The notes: generated from the sequence alone by a model not told the origin. DNA of 47,049 nucleotides from Peribacillus psychrosaccharolyticus ATCC 23296 (GCF_000305495.1 NZ_AJTN02000207.1:1-47049), one strand, 5' to 3'; positions 1-8,470 are shown, counted from the stretch's first letter. Made by a program: numbers and translations.

Positions 1-3000
1 AAAGTTAATTTTTTACCGCCATCAGATAAATTTGAACTTGCAGGTGTCACTGACGTTCCATCTACACTTAGACCAAGTGATCCACCAGGTGTTGCTGTAA
101 CTGCTTCTGAAAAAGTTATTACTAACTTAGGAGCTTGTTGTGTAACTTCATTAACTCCACCAGTTAAAGTAATATCAGCTCCTATTAAACCAGTAGCTAA
201 AGTTGTTGTAGCAGTTGCAGGAGTTGCAGTAGATACGAAGCTAGCTTTTAATTGGGCTTGTGTTACTCCATCAATTGCAGTTATTACTTCTCCAATTGTA
301 GATTTGACCGAACCATCAATTAAATTATTAGCAGCATCTACTGTTAATACTTTAGTTGTCGTATCATATGAAGCTTTGATTGCATCATTTGTTTTATCTG
401 TATCTGTTATTTTTACTTTAACATCATTGAATGCAACACCATTATTTGGTGCAGTTACAGTAAATGTATCAGTAGCACTAACAGTATGATTTCCTTTAGC
501 CTTTACTCCTGTAACACCCGTAACACCTTCAGTATATTCAGATTGCGCTGTAACCTTAGTCGCAAGGATACTAGACACAGCTGTTGTAAAAGCAGTATCT
601 AATTGAGTTTGTGTATATCCAGTGCCTGGACGTTTATCTAAAACTTCTTTAGCAACAAGAAGTCGATCAGATGTTGAAAGAGGAGCTAGTTTTGCCGCAT
701 ACGTTGGATTAGCTAATAGAGCTTCTACAGCAACATCATCCTTTGTTGCAGCATTGATGCGATCAAGTGTAGATGCTTGACCAATAAATTGTATTGTAGC
801 AGCTTTAACTGGTAAAATTCCATTTGCACCTGATACATTTACACTAACAGTGCCTGGTGAACTTGCATTAACTTTAATTATCGCTTTACCATTTGCATCT
901 GCTTTTGTTGAATAAGTTTTAGTATTTCCAAGATTTTGTCTTTCCTGTAAAATAGTTCCATCTGCATTTTTAACTACTACTACATTGCCAAATGTAGAAG
1001 TGACATCGAATGTTACATCATATTCAGTGCTTGCAGCATATGGGAAACCATTTTGATCTAAAGATTGGTAAGTAATTGTTGCATCTGTGTCTGCATTTGT
1101 GCTTGTAATTGCTGCTCCAGCATCGTTTGTAACAGAAAGTACTGCATTTTTAACGTTAGCAGCCGTGAAGTAAGTTACTTCAGCAACAGTTTGAACATCT
1201 GCTTTGTCGAGTGAAACAGTAGTACCAGAAGTATTTAAGAATACAGTTGGTTTTACGAATGTATCAGTTCCTGAACCAGCTACTCGGAAAGTGACTTTAC
1301 CATCTTTCCCTACTACTAGTGCTTTTTCATCGCCTGCACCCACTGTTGTGAAGTTACTTTGTCCAGTTGAGAATAGAACACTACCTTTAATATTACCCGG
1401 TTCAAAAGCAACATATGCTTTTGTTCCTTCAGGAGCTAATTTACCATCTTTATCTGTTACAGTAACTGTATAGGTACGACCACCAATTGAAGTTGCATTG
1501 TATGCTAATGAAGCATTTGATTTAATTGGAGCAGCGTTAGTTACACCTTCAGCTACTACCTTAAGACCAAGTACGTTAACTAATGAGAACTTAACAGTTG
1601 GTGCAACTGCTTGTAAATCCGCAGAAGAATATTCAGTAGTAGTACTAATGTTACTTGGTAAATATACGATAGGTGTTGCAGATAAACTAGCACCGTAAAT
1701 TGTGAATGTACCTTCTCCATCTTTATCAGTTGTAACAGTAGCTACTTTATGACCTCCAGTAGTAGTTTCGTAAGGAGTTATAAAGTCACGCGTTGCTGCA
1801 TCAAACACTTTAATATCTGTAATTTTATCTGGAGTTACATCTAGATTTTCTTTGATAGCAATATAATAAGTAGAGTTAGCTTTACCAGTTACCTTATATG
1901 ACTTTTTAGTATCATTAGCCAAGTCATTACCTGCAGTAATTTCTTGAACTGCTAGAGATTTTGTGAAATATACAGTTGCTGTTGAGTACACTGAACGATT
2001 ACCAGTTGCGTATACAATTACATTGTCGTCGACTGCACTGTAACGAGTGTAAGAGTAAGTAACTTGACCGTTTACATCAGTATATACTTCATCAGTAAGT
2101 GCTCCATTTAAACCACCAGATACTGATGCTGGAACGTTTACAGTTACAGGAATACCAGCTTTAGATTGGCCTTCTGGAACGGTTACTGTAGCTTTAACTG
2201 TTACTTCTTTACCAATTGTTCCTTGAATAGAAGGTGTAGTCACTTTAATAGCTGTTGGAATGACTGCAGATACACCTTTGAATGTTCCAACTTTAATTGC
2301 ACCAGATTTAATTGTATATTCTTTAGCGCCTTCTTGAGTAGAAGTTGTTAGAACAACTGTTTTGCTGTCTGTTTGTTTTACAACAGCACTAGAGATTGTT
2401 AAGCCTTCGATCGAGTATTTAAGTGCATTAACATTTTCAACTGCTTTTTTGTATGTTACTTCAACAGTTGTAGCGTTAAGTGCAGTGATTGAACTTACTT
2501 CATCAGTTATGCCTGCTTTTGCATTGTTTTTGTATGCAGCGTCAAGCAGGTTTTTCACTAGTGGAGTATTGCGTTTGTCTCCAGTAGCTAATTTATCAAC
2601 TGTTGGTTTTGTAGCAGCAATAATTGAAAGAGCTCTTTCTAGATTTGTTACGGTCAGGTTGCCGTTTTCAATCTCTTTGTACGCATTGTATACTTTTAGC
2701 TCATCTGCAACTGTTGCAGCTTTTGCCAGTGCTGGTACGTGGTATTTAGCAACTAGAACTTTACGTGTGCTTGGTCCGTAAACCGCTTTGACAGCTTTTT
2801 CGAATGTAGCAGCAGTTTTTACTAGTGCAGCTTCTGCAGCTTTTACGTCTTTCGCTTTGCCTGAAGCAACTGCTTTATCTAGTGTTTTCTTAGCTGCGTT
2901 AAGGTTAACGTCAATTGCTTTCACATAACCTTGAGCGCGAGTAAGTAAGTATTTTTTAGCATTTAATTTCTTAGTGAATGCTGCTTTTTGGCTCTTCGTT

Positions 3001-3272
3001 CCGCCATCTTTAGCAATTGCTGCTACAGCTGCATCGTATGCTGCTTCTGCATTTGTAGTCAATTGACGAATTTTAGCAGTAGCTGGAATCTTGCCTTCAA
3101 GACCTGGTTTATGATAGCCATCATAAGCAGCAGCCATTTTAGAAATTGCTGTGTTTACCACTGTGTTCACGTTAGTTGTTTTAACTGCAGCTTGTGCTGG
3201 TGCAACGGCTACGAAGCCTGAGGCCGCGATTGCTGAAGCTGTTGCGATTTTAATTGCTTTCTTTTTGTTCAT
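1..3272 (-). CDS. S-layer-like surface protein, SbsC-type N-terminus (3' end outside window)
   Basis: Secreted cell-surface protein; about 1090 residues are visible and the C-terminus lies beyond the left edge. The ATG follows AAGGAGGA by 10-12 bases. Residues 1-28 form a Sec signal peptide (basic N-terminus, cleavage after AQA). Residues about 30-240 are Ala/Lys-rich and helical, including VYGPSTRKVL near 164-173, which resembles the N-terminal wall-polymer-binding coiled coil of Geobacillus SbsC from memory. The rest is Thr/Val/Ser-rich beta-sandwich-like sequence with Ig-like phrases such as VTVTDKDG and DKDGEGTFTI, fitting a chain of bacterial Ig-like domains. No SLH motif is present in the visible part, so anchoring would be by the SbsC-type route. 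The long AT-rich leader with hairpins fits a highly expressed S-layer gene. It could instead be a large adhesin. S-layer role is inferred; secretion and surface location are well supported. Confidence 0.8.
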   Translation of the reverse strand, partial: MNKKKAIKIATASAIAASGFVAVAPAQAAVKTTNVNTVVNTAISKMAAAYDGYHKPGLEGKIPATAKIRQLTTNAEAAYDAAVAAIAKDGGTKSQKAAFTKKLNAKKYLLTRAQGYVKAIDVNLNAAKKTLDKAVASGKAKDVKAAEAALVKTAATFEKAVKAVYGPSTRKVLVAKYHVPALAKAATVADELKVYNAYKEIENGNLTVTNLERALSIIAATKPTVDKLATGDKRNTPLVKNLLDAAYKNNAKAGITDEVSSITALNATTVEVTYKKAVENVNALKYSIEGLTISSAVVKQTDSKTVVLTTSTQEGAKEYTIKSGAIKVGTFKGVSAVIPTAIKVTTPSIQGTIGKEVTVKATVTVPEGQSKAGIPVTVNVPASVSGGLNGALTDEVYTDVNGQVTYSYTRYSAVDDNVIVYATGNRSVYSTATVYFTKSLAVQEITAGNDLANDTKKSYKVTGKANSTYYIAIKENLDVTPDKITDIKVFDAATRDFITPYETTTGGHKVATVTTDKDGEGTFTIYGASLSATPIVYLPSNISTTTEYSSADLQAVAPTVKFSLVNVLGLKVVAEGVTNAAPIKSNASLAYNATSIGGRTYTVTVTDKDGKLAPEGTKAYVAFEPGNIKGSVLFSTGQSNFTTVGAGDEKALVVGKDGKVTFRVAGSGTDTFVKPTVFLNTSGTTVSLDKADVQTVAEVTYFTAANVKNAVLSVTNDAGAAITSTNADTDATITYQSLDQNGFPYAASTEYDVTFDVTSTFGNVVVVKNADGTILQERQNLGNTKTYSTKADANGKAIIKVNASSPGTVSVNVSGANGILPVKAATIQFIGQASTLDRINAATKDDVAVEALLANPTYAAKLAPLSTSDRLLVAKEVLDKRPGTGYTQTQLDTAFTTAVSSILATKVTAQSEYTEGVTGVTGVKAKGNHTVSATDTFTVTAPNNGVAFNDVKVKITDTDKTNDAIKASYDTTTKVLTVDAANNLIDGSVKSTIGEVITAIDGVTQAQLKASFVSTATPATATTTLATGLIGADITLTGGVNEVTQQAPKLVITFSEAVTATPGGSLGLSVDGTSVTPASSNLSDGGKKLT

Positions 3273-3371
3273 TGAGTAATAGTTCCTCCTTCGAATATCT
3301 AAAAGTAGTGCATCAGATCAACACGCTTCTCAAAAAACGTGAATTCCGATGGCTTACAAAACTAACAACCT

Positions 3372-3410
3372 TTGTACCACGTACAACCAAACTCTACAAA
3401 ACTATGTAGA
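3372..3410 (-). promoter_or_regulatory. Two short hairpins in the S-layer gene leader
   Basis: Two perfect small inverted repeats lie side by side in the untranslated leader: TTGTAC/GTACAA (3372-3386, 3-base loop) and TCTACA/TGTAGA (3393-3410, 6-base loop). Neither is followed by a T run, so they are not terminators. S-layer mRNAs are known for long structured stabilising leaders; that role here is inference. Confidence 0.45.
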
Positions 3411-3455
3411 TATGACTGTCTTACTCTAGTGCTAAATACATACAAATAATGATTT

Positions 3456-3484
3456 CGTATAAATTACCAAATCATTACTGTAAA
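3456..3484 (-). promoter_or_regulatory. Candidate sigma-A promoter of the S-layer-like gene
   Basis: On the minus strand TTTACA (3484-3479) is followed after 17 bases by TATACG (3461-3456), about 185 bases before the start codon. A 9-bp inverted repeat (TAATGATTT/AAATCATTA, 3447-3477) overlaps the -10 region and could be an operator or early leader hairpin. The -10 match is only 4/6. Confidence 0.35.
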
Positions 3485-3817
3485 TCAATAATAATACATT
3501 AATTCGTTAATTTCCAGTTTTTTATTCAAAATTTTCCCTTTTTATTAAATAAATATTACCAATTCGTTCTATAAAACGATTAAAATGTTCTCATTTATTA
3601 CATTTATTTAATTTATTTGTTATTTTATAATAATAGGTTTAAGTAGGTTAATAGTATTAGATTCCTTCCTGGTACGTTTTATCCAGTTTTTACCTAGTAG
3701 CTTTATTATGCAAAAACACCTTTTACTCAAGATATCAATATGCATGGAATAAATGTGAACGTTTCCCTATAACGACAGTAATTATTTATTTGTCGAAATA
3801 TTCTGATATTTATTTAT
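3485..3817. other. AT-rich intergenic stretch without recognised gene
   Basis: About 330 bases between the candidate S-layer promoter and the pbpC terminator. Very AT-rich, no reading frame with a ribosome binding site, no clear hairpin. It may hold upstream (UP-element-like) sequence for the S-layer promoter. I see nothing else. Confidence 0.6.
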
Positions 3818-3847
3818 AAAAAAGACACCAGCTTCTTCGCTGATGTC
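3818..3847 (-). terminator. Intrinsic terminator after pbpC
   Basis: Minus strand GACATCAGC, loop, GCTGGTGTC (one G-T pair), then a T6 run, about 20 bases after the pbpC stop codon. Confidence 0.85.
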
Positions 3848-3865
3848 TTCCTTCTATTATAATAG

Positions 3866-5878
3866 TTATTCCTTAAAGTACTTTTTCCAAACTGGTTTCA
3901 TCTTATCTACTACAAAGTGGCTGCCGCCTCTTCCTTTGACGTCTTCCATCATCCAAGACATCAGTAATTGGGGATTCTCGGTATTGACTCCGACGAACCA
4001 GCCGTTTTCAGTTCCGTTGCTGCCTTTGTTTAGTTTGGTTTCGGCTGTTCCTGTTTTCCCAGCAATCGCAACCTCAAGGTCATCGAGTGTATGACCTGAT
4101 CCTTTCGGGTGCTGAACGACCTGTTCTAGCATGGTTAACATGCTCGCTGCTTGCTTTTCAGAAACCACATTTTTCTTCCATACTTGGCTTTTCTTTTCCC
4201 CATCCAATAAAACAGGTGAAATCATATTTCCTTGGTTCACATAGGTTGAATAGGTAAGTGCTAAGTGAAGCGTACTCATTTGAATCTGGCCTTGGCCATA
4301 CCCGCTGTCAGCTAAACGACCTTCACTGCTGATTGTACCGATCCCAGACTTAGTAATTGGGTAGTCATAGGGAATCGTTTCTTCGAAGCCAAAATCCTTC
4401 AGCCCTTTTGTAAACTTAGCTGTACCCAGATTTAATGCTTTTTGAGCAAAGTAAATATTATCTGAATAGATCATTCCGTCCGTCATATTGATATCCTTGC
4501 CAGGTGTCGCCACACGAGTAATGGAATGATCTTTCCAATTTGATTTTTTCCATGAAGTTCCTGAAATCTTGATTGCTTGCTTTGGATCCACGCCATTTTT
4601 CATTGCGATTGATCCTGTCAATGCTTTAATCGTCGAACCTGGAGCGTAAACAGAGCTAAAGCGATTAAGCAATGGCTTGTCTGGATTTTCTTCCCATGCC
4701 TTCTGCGTACTGTTTGAAATACCTAGAATGTATTGATTGGGATCAAATGATGGACTGCTCATCAGCGCCAAGGTCTCGCCCGTTATCGGATTGATGGCGG
4801 CCGCTGATCCATTTTCATTTTTATACTGTTGATAAATCTGCTTCTGCAGCTCCGCATCGATGGTTAAGGTAATCGTCTCACCTTCAGCTGCCGGCTGATC
4901 GGCAATTACTTTTTCTTCACCATTGCTGGCTGCAATATACACTTTCGCTCCCGCTTTTCCCTTAAGCCGGTCTTCAAGAAGCTGTTCAAGTCCCCGCTTG
5001 CCGATTTCATCTTGTGCGGTGTAGCCTTTATCTTTATTTGCTTTTAAATCTTCAGCAGATACGTCGCCGATATAGCCAATTAGGTGGGCAGCGACTTCTT
5101 TATATGGATAGACGCGGTCCTGGACTTCGTTAACCGTTACTGATTGAATCGCTGCAACTTTTTCTTTCACTGCCGTATCTTCCAAAGACAGTTTTTTGAT
5201 TGGTACTAAATAGTTAGGCTGTACCCATGATTGATTTAATTTATTTTCGATTTCATCTTTTGACATTTTTAACGCGCTCGACAGTTGAGAGAGAATACCC
5301 GCTTCATTTCCTGCCATTTCCTCCGGAACGATTCCGACTTCATATACACTGCCGTTCATCGCCAATCCACGCTCATTCCGATCGACAATTTCACCGCGGA
5401 TGGCTGGATAGGTTTTTACCGATACCTTTTCTCCTTCCTCAAGCTCAGGAAAGATGTAACTTGGATCCCATTTAACATACCAATTGGTTTCATCTTCTCG
5501 TTCTTCTTTAACAAGTGTGGCTTTATGATCAAAGTTAATGTCTCCCGCAACCGAATTCATGCTTACGGAAAATGGCAGCGCGACTTTTTTCTTATCTTTA
5601 TGGTCCTGCTCTTCTGTCGGCTGTTTATACGTTACCTTTACTTGCTTGGCCTCAATGCCTTTGTAAATTTTTTCATAACGCTCGGCAAATTCAGCTTTTG
5701 ACATATTCTTTTTTGTATCTTTGGATAAGTACGTATACATTTCAGTGAATTTTTGTTCATTCCATAGCTTCGTGTAAGCGGCTAACCGTTCTTCTGGCTG
5801 GGGTTCTTTATCAAAACAGCCAGTTAGAAGTAACATAATCGCTGCAGCCAGTATCGGAGCAAAAAGGTGTTTCTTCAT
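3866..5878 (-). CDS. pbpC: Penicillin-binding protein 3 (class B transpeptidase lipoprotein)
   Basis: D,D-transpeptidase of peptidoglycan synthesis, anchored on the outer face of the membrane as a lipoprotein. The 670 residues match B. subtilis PbpC (about 668) in length and layout. A lipobox LTGC puts the lipidated Cys at 21. Residues about 25-145 form a MecA-type NTF2-like N-terminal domain, followed by a PBP dimerisation region (about 155-325) and the transpeptidase domain with the three active-site motifs S415-T-I-K, S472-D-N and K608-T-G. PbpC and MecA-type enzymes have low beta-lactam affinity as a family; that was not tested here. It stands alone between two minus-strand terminators, so it is probably monocistronic. 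The start follows GGGAGG. Family assignment is firm. Confidence 0.93.
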   Translation of the reverse strand: MKKHLFAPILAAAIMLLLTGCFDKEPQPEERLAAYTKLWNEQKFTEMYTYLSKDTKKNMSKAEFAERYEKIYKGIEAKQVKVTYKQPTEEQDHKDKKKVALPFSVSMNSVAGDINFDHKATLVKEEREDETNWYVKWDPSYIFPELEEGEKVSVKTYPAIRGEIVDRNERGLAMNGSVYEVGIVPEEMAGNEAGILSQLSSALKMSKDEIENKLNQSWVQPNYLVPIKKLSLEDTAVKEKVAAIQSVTVNEVQDRVYPYKEVAAHLIGYIGDVSAEDLKANKDKGYTAQDEIGKRGLEQLLEDRLKGKAGAKVYIAASNGEEKVIADQPAAEGETITLTIDAELQKQIYQQYKNENGSAAAINPITGETLALMSSPSFDPNQYILGISNSTQKAWEENPDKPLLNRFSSVYAPGSTIKALTGSIAMKNGVDPKQAIKISGTSWKKSNWKDHSITRVATPGKDINMTDGMIYSDNIYFAQKALNLGTAKFTKGLKDFGFEETIPYDYPITKSGIGTISSEGRLADSGYGQGQIQMSTLHLALTYSTYVNQGNMISPVLLDGEKKSQVWKKNVVSEKQAASMLTMLEQVVQHPKGSGHTLDDLEVAIAGKTGTAETKLNKGSNGTENGWFVGVNTENPQLLMSWMMEDVKGRGGSHFVVDKMKPVWKKYFKE

Positions 5879-5963
5879 ATTTACCTCCCTGTTACTAATG
5901 ATGTCTTCCTTCTATAGTATCAAATTATTAGAAAAAAAAGTGAATTAGTGGCGACAAAACGAC

Positions 5964-5994
5964 AAAAACCTGCCCCATAAGTATGGGACAGGTT
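5964..5994 (-). terminator. Intrinsic terminator after the CorA-like gene
   Basis: AACCTGTCCCATA, short loop, ATGGGGCAGGTT and then T5 on the minus strand, directly after the stop codon at 6000. Confidence 0.88.
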
Positions 5995-5999
5995 ACTAA

Positions 6000-7463
6000 T
6001 TAATATATTCTTTTTCGTCTACTATGTCTTTCTTTCAGCCAGCTCCGGACAAACACGAATCCAAGCGAGAGTGACACCGCCACACCTGAAATCGTTACGA
6101 ACAGAGCGACAAACTCGTAAATACTAAATTGACTCATCTTCGACCAAGGAATATCCCCCTTCAGCTGATCCGTAACCAAGTTCATTCCAAAGATCCCGGA
6201 TATAGTGGAGTAAATCGTCAGAATCTCGAGTAAGTAACTACTCCGCTTACCAGATAACTTATCTTGATTTTGGTATAAGTCTGATAGTGTTTCTTTTACA
6301 TCTCGGTAGAGGTCTTCTATTTTAAAGTTTTTCCTAATTAATTCAAAAAGCTCCTGCCCCGTTGAGGTACTGTTGATTTGCGGGAAGTAATACTTCGCTG
6401 AGAACTCGGTAATCATGACAATCAGCAGTTCGGTATCGGATTGATCTTTTTCGATATTAATCTGCGAATTTTCATGTGTGAGTTCGAGCAAGACAATTTT
6501 GTAATAATAAAACAGCAGCAAGGAGTAAAAATGTTCTCCATACATTTGACCTGCCAATTGCTGCTCGAGCTCATCACGTACTTTGGTCACACAGATAAAT
6601 GCATCATCACCGACAATATAGTACGTCTCATCTCCCCAGCGATCGTACACGTTTTCCTGACAATACCGTTTGATATAATCTGGATTTTTCGCCCCGATAA
6701 AGGGCAGCCCCTCACTATCATACCCATTCATGCCGACCGCTCGATATAAATCAATTTCTCTTATGTTACTATCCTCTTCCAATACAATATGGCCAATCAC
6801 GTACATTCGTTCATCCACGAAGAATGGGAGACTCCCAAAATACGTTTCATGACTGCTCTCGGATTCTATATAATCTTTCAGAACGGTTAAAAGTTCATTA
6901 AAAATGAATTTTTTCACATTGGTGTACGGTGCACTATCATCGGAACAAAAAATCTTCGTGCTCTCCTCATCCTGAGCAATCGGCTCAAGAACGCGAAAGA
7001 TATCACCAAATGCCAAAACAGCTGAATAATCCATTCCTTTTGGCAGCGTAACTCGAATGTTCATAAGCCCAATGTGAAAAGGACAGATAAAGATATCGAA
7101 TGAATCGATGGTAAAGTCCGTGGTGAGAAAGGTTGAGGAAAGTGTAAACTTTTGATTGATTTTTTTTGTGAAGCGTCGAAGTCCTTCTCTTTTTTTATAC
7201 GTTGCGGGAAACACAATAGGTTCTATATTCGGCATAAAATACTTTTCCATTGAACGGTGGGAAACAGAATCACTTCCGTAAAATCGGTTTTCCTGTTCCA
7301 TATTTTCTAAATCAAAAAACACAAAGCCCTTTTCAAGCAATTTCTCTGCAAAGCCTTCAATTTTTTCTTCTTGGAGTAAAAACGGAAAGACAAACTGGAG
7401 GTTCGCTTTACGTGTGGTGAGATCCTGAGCCATTTCTGGATTCCCTTTTTCTATTTCAGCCAT
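6000..7463 (-). CDS. Divergent CorA-like membrane protein with GMN motif
   Basis: Predicted inner-membrane protein of 487 residues, with a large N-terminal cytoplasmic region (about 1-405) and two hydrophobic helices near the C-terminus (about 409-428 and 448-472), ending in a short basic tail. The first helix ends in G426-M427-N428, the signature that closes the pore helix of CorA-family Mg2+/metal channels. A two-helix C-terminal topology with a bulky cytosolic domain also fits CorA. The N-terminal sequence is otherwise not one I recognise, and it is longer than typical CorA (about 315). I chose ATG 7463 because GAGGTGAAGG stands just before it; an in-frame GTG at 7478 would overlap that site. 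It is preceded by a structured leader with a terminator, so expression may be attenuated. Ion specificity is unknown. Confidence 0.6.
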   Translation of the reverse strand: MAEIEKGNPEMAQDLTTRKANLQFVFPFLLQEEKIEGFAEKLLEKGFVFFDLENMEQENRFYGSDSVSHRSMEKYFMPNIEPIVFPATYKKREGLRRFTKKINQKFTLSSTFLTTDFTIDSFDIFICPFHIGLMNIRVTLPKGMDYSAVLAFGDIFRVLEPIAQDEESTKIFCSDDSAPYTNVKKFIFNELLTVLKDYIESESSHETYFGSLPFFVDERMYVIGHIVLEEDSNIREIDLYRAVGMNGYDSEGLPFIGAKNPDYIKRYCQENVYDRWGDETYYIVGDDAFICVTKVRDELEQQLAGQMYGEHFYSLLLFYYYKIVLLELTHENSQINIEKDQSDTELLIVMITEFSAKYYFPQINSTSTGQELFELIRKNFKIEDLYRDVKETLSDLYQNQDKLSGKRSSYLLEILTIYSTISGIFGMNLVTDQLKGDIPWSKMSQFSIYEFVALFVTISGVAVSLSLGFVFVRSWLKERHSRRKRIY

Positions 7464-7547
7464 GTTCTCAACCTTCACCTCTTCCTAATTCTATATATCA
7501 TCAATTTACCCTGACATGATGAATTCAAACGAAGGAAAAAATCCCAT

Positions 7548-7576
7548 AAAAAAATCCCGCAGCTAAGAGCTGCGGG
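7548..7576 (-). terminator. Intrinsic terminator inside the leader of the CorA-like gene
   Basis: CCCGCAGCT, AAG loop, AGCTGCGGG, then ATTTTTTT on the minus strand. No protein gene ends just upstream on this strand, since the next gene at 7950 points away. It therefore either ends a small RNA or acts as an attenuator 85 bases before the CorA-like start codon. Confidence 0.88.
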
Positions 7577-7803
7577 CCACCAGAATGTTCTTTTTTCCGA
7601 AAAACATTCTCCATTCGGGTACTAGATTACTTGAAAAAAGCCAGATATCTGGAATCGTTTTGTTTTCACAAAACAACTTCCAATAAAGCAAATATGTAAC
7701 GTTCTGATTGGAAACCACCAATCAGGGTAGTTCTATTTAACCATACCTCTTTCCTATTGGGAAACAAGCGAATACGCCGATATACGACAGGTATTAGGTA
7801 AAA
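7548..7803 (-). ncRNA. Putative structured leader RNA or small RNA
   Basis: A transcript of about 255 nt is inferred from a promoter-like sequence at 7810-7839 to the terminator at 7548-7576. It has no credible reading frame but many hairpins on the minus strand: TTTCC/GGAAA enclosed by ATACCT/AGGTAT, CTGATTGG/CCAATCAG, TGGAA + GTTTTGT/ACAAAAC + TTCCA with a GAAA loop, CCAGATATCTGG, and GAATGTT/AACATTC, then the terminator. It matches no riboswitch class I could recall (M-box, T-box, yybP-ykoY and ydaO motifs are absent). Its position just before a CorA-like gene suggests an attenuating metal-responsive leader; an independent small RNA is equally possible. Confidence 0.5.
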
Positions 7804-7809
7804 GGAATG

Positions 7810-7839
7810 ATTATCCTCCCTTTATTCGTTGTTTTTCAA
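7810..7839 (-). promoter_or_regulatory. Candidate sigma-A promoter of the leader RNA / CorA-like gene
   Basis: TTGAAA (7839-7834), an 18-base spacer and GATAAT (7815-7810) on the minus strand, predicting a start near 7803. It lies back to back with box A of the plus strand. Confidence 0.5.
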
Positions 7840-7845
7840 CAAAAA

Positions 7846-7876
7846 TATAACTTTAGGCATATTTTTCTTATATAGA
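7846..7876 (+). promoter_or_regulatory. Box A: 19-bp shared motif plus -10-like sequence
   Basis: TATAACTTTAGGCATATTT (7846-7864) is followed by TATATAGA (7869-7876). The motif recurs at 8562 and 8985 with one to three changes and, weaker, at 8885-8867 on the minus strand. A small hairpin AGAGGT/ACCTCT (7874-7890) starts right after the -10. Probably the control region of the 44-codon gene at 7950. Binding by the neighbouring PlcR-like regulator is inference. Confidence 0.55.
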
Positions 7877-7949
7877 GGTTTCAGACCTCTGCCGAAAGGG
7901 TAAAAGAAATTATTATGCAGGAACAAGAAAACAGCAAAGGAGAACATCG

Positions 7950-8084
7950 ATGAATATTGAAATGTTAAAATTGCGATCTCAGAATAAAAGCCAAGTGAAG
8001 CTTACTGCTTTATCAGAAAAGTCCACTACCGACCGAGAAAATATGAAGCAATTTGTAAAGACAAGAAAAAGTTCAAAAAAGTAA
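7950..8084 (+). CDS. Small basic protein of 44 residues, unknown function
   Basis: Reading frame of 44 codons preceded by a strong AAAGGAGA 8 bases before the ATG and followed directly by a strong terminator, so it has all the marks of a real small gene. The protein has no signal peptide or membrane segment; it is hydrophilic, with a very basic C-terminus (KTRKSSKK). I do not recognise a family. It sits downstream of box A, the motif shared with the regulator gene at 9017, which suggests it is an output of the signalling locus. It could be a small regulatory or nucleic-acid-binding peptide, or the translated part of a regulatory RNA. Confidence 0.65.
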   Translation: MNIEMLKLRSQNKSQVKLTALSEKSTTDRENMKQFVKTRKSSKK

Positions 8085-8124
8085 CACTCATGGTCTGATA
8101 ATCAGAAGCCGTGAGTGTTTTTTT
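8084..8124 (+). terminator. Terminator between the convergent small genes
   Basis: Long hairpin: ACACTCATGG + TCTGA, loop TAA, TCAGA + CCGTGAGTGT, then T7 on the plus strand. The minus strand has an interrupted T run, so it may also serve the gene ending at 8129. Confidence 0.88.
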
Positions 8125-8128
8125 ATGC

Positions 8129-8428
8129 TTAATAGACCAGATTATACTGATTGATGCATTTTTTAATTCCTATGATGTTTAAAAAGTGCTGAATTTTTCT
8201 CATTGAGGATTCATGGTATTCTTCCATAATCGAAAATTCCCGTAAGTAGGCGATTTTTTCTTTCTGTTCACCATGGATTGCATAAATCTCTTCTTCTCCC
8301 GATTCTTCACAGGTGTAAATAATAGCTTCCCCAATTTTCTTCGACTCCCTGACAAAGGAAAATGAAAAGACAATGGCGCATTCATCATCAAAAAACGAGG
8401 GATTGACCTTCATATTAATATCAAGCAT
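8129..8428 (-). CDS. Hypothetical protein of 99 residues
   Basis: Acidic soluble protein without signal peptide or membrane segment; no family recognised. The ATG follows GAGAGGTG by 8 bases, and an extended -10 (TGTTATACT) lies about 35 bases upstream. The first half looks beta-rich (SFSFVRESKKIGEAIIYT) and the second half helical (FSIMEEYHESSMRKIQHFLN). It converges on the 44-codon gene and lies inside the signalling locus, but I found no copy of the 19-bp box in front of it. A second reading frame on the same strand (8200-8391) lacks a ribosome binding site and was not called. Confidence 0.6.
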   Translation of the reverse strand: MLDINMKVNPSFFDDECAIVFSFSFVRESKKIGEAIIYTCEESGEEEIYAIHGEQKEKIAYLREFSIMEEYHESSMRKIQHFLNIIGIKKCINQYNLVY

Positions 8429-8461
8429 TATTGTAACACCTCTCTCCCATTTATTATTTTT

Positions 8462-8470
8462 AGTATAACA
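8462..8470 (-). promoter_or_regulatory. Extended -10 promoter of the 99-residue gene
   Basis: TGTTATACT on the minus strand matches the TGnTATAAT extended -10 form. No good -35 hexamer is spaced correctly. Confidence 0.4.

Noticed and set aside
1204-3221. Several plus-strand frames of 60-140 codons opposite the S-layer gene
   Set aside because: They are antisense shadows of a biased coding sequence and lack ribosome binding sites.
7560-7615. Short peptides readable across the hairpin just before the leader terminator
   Set aside because: Two overlapping short frames exist only because of the hairpin sequence; neither has a properly spaced ribosome binding site.
7548-7803. Naming the leader as an M-box, T-box, yybP-ykoY or 6S RNA
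   Set aside because: I looked for the conserved sequence landmarks of these classes and did not find them; only the hairpins and terminator are supported.
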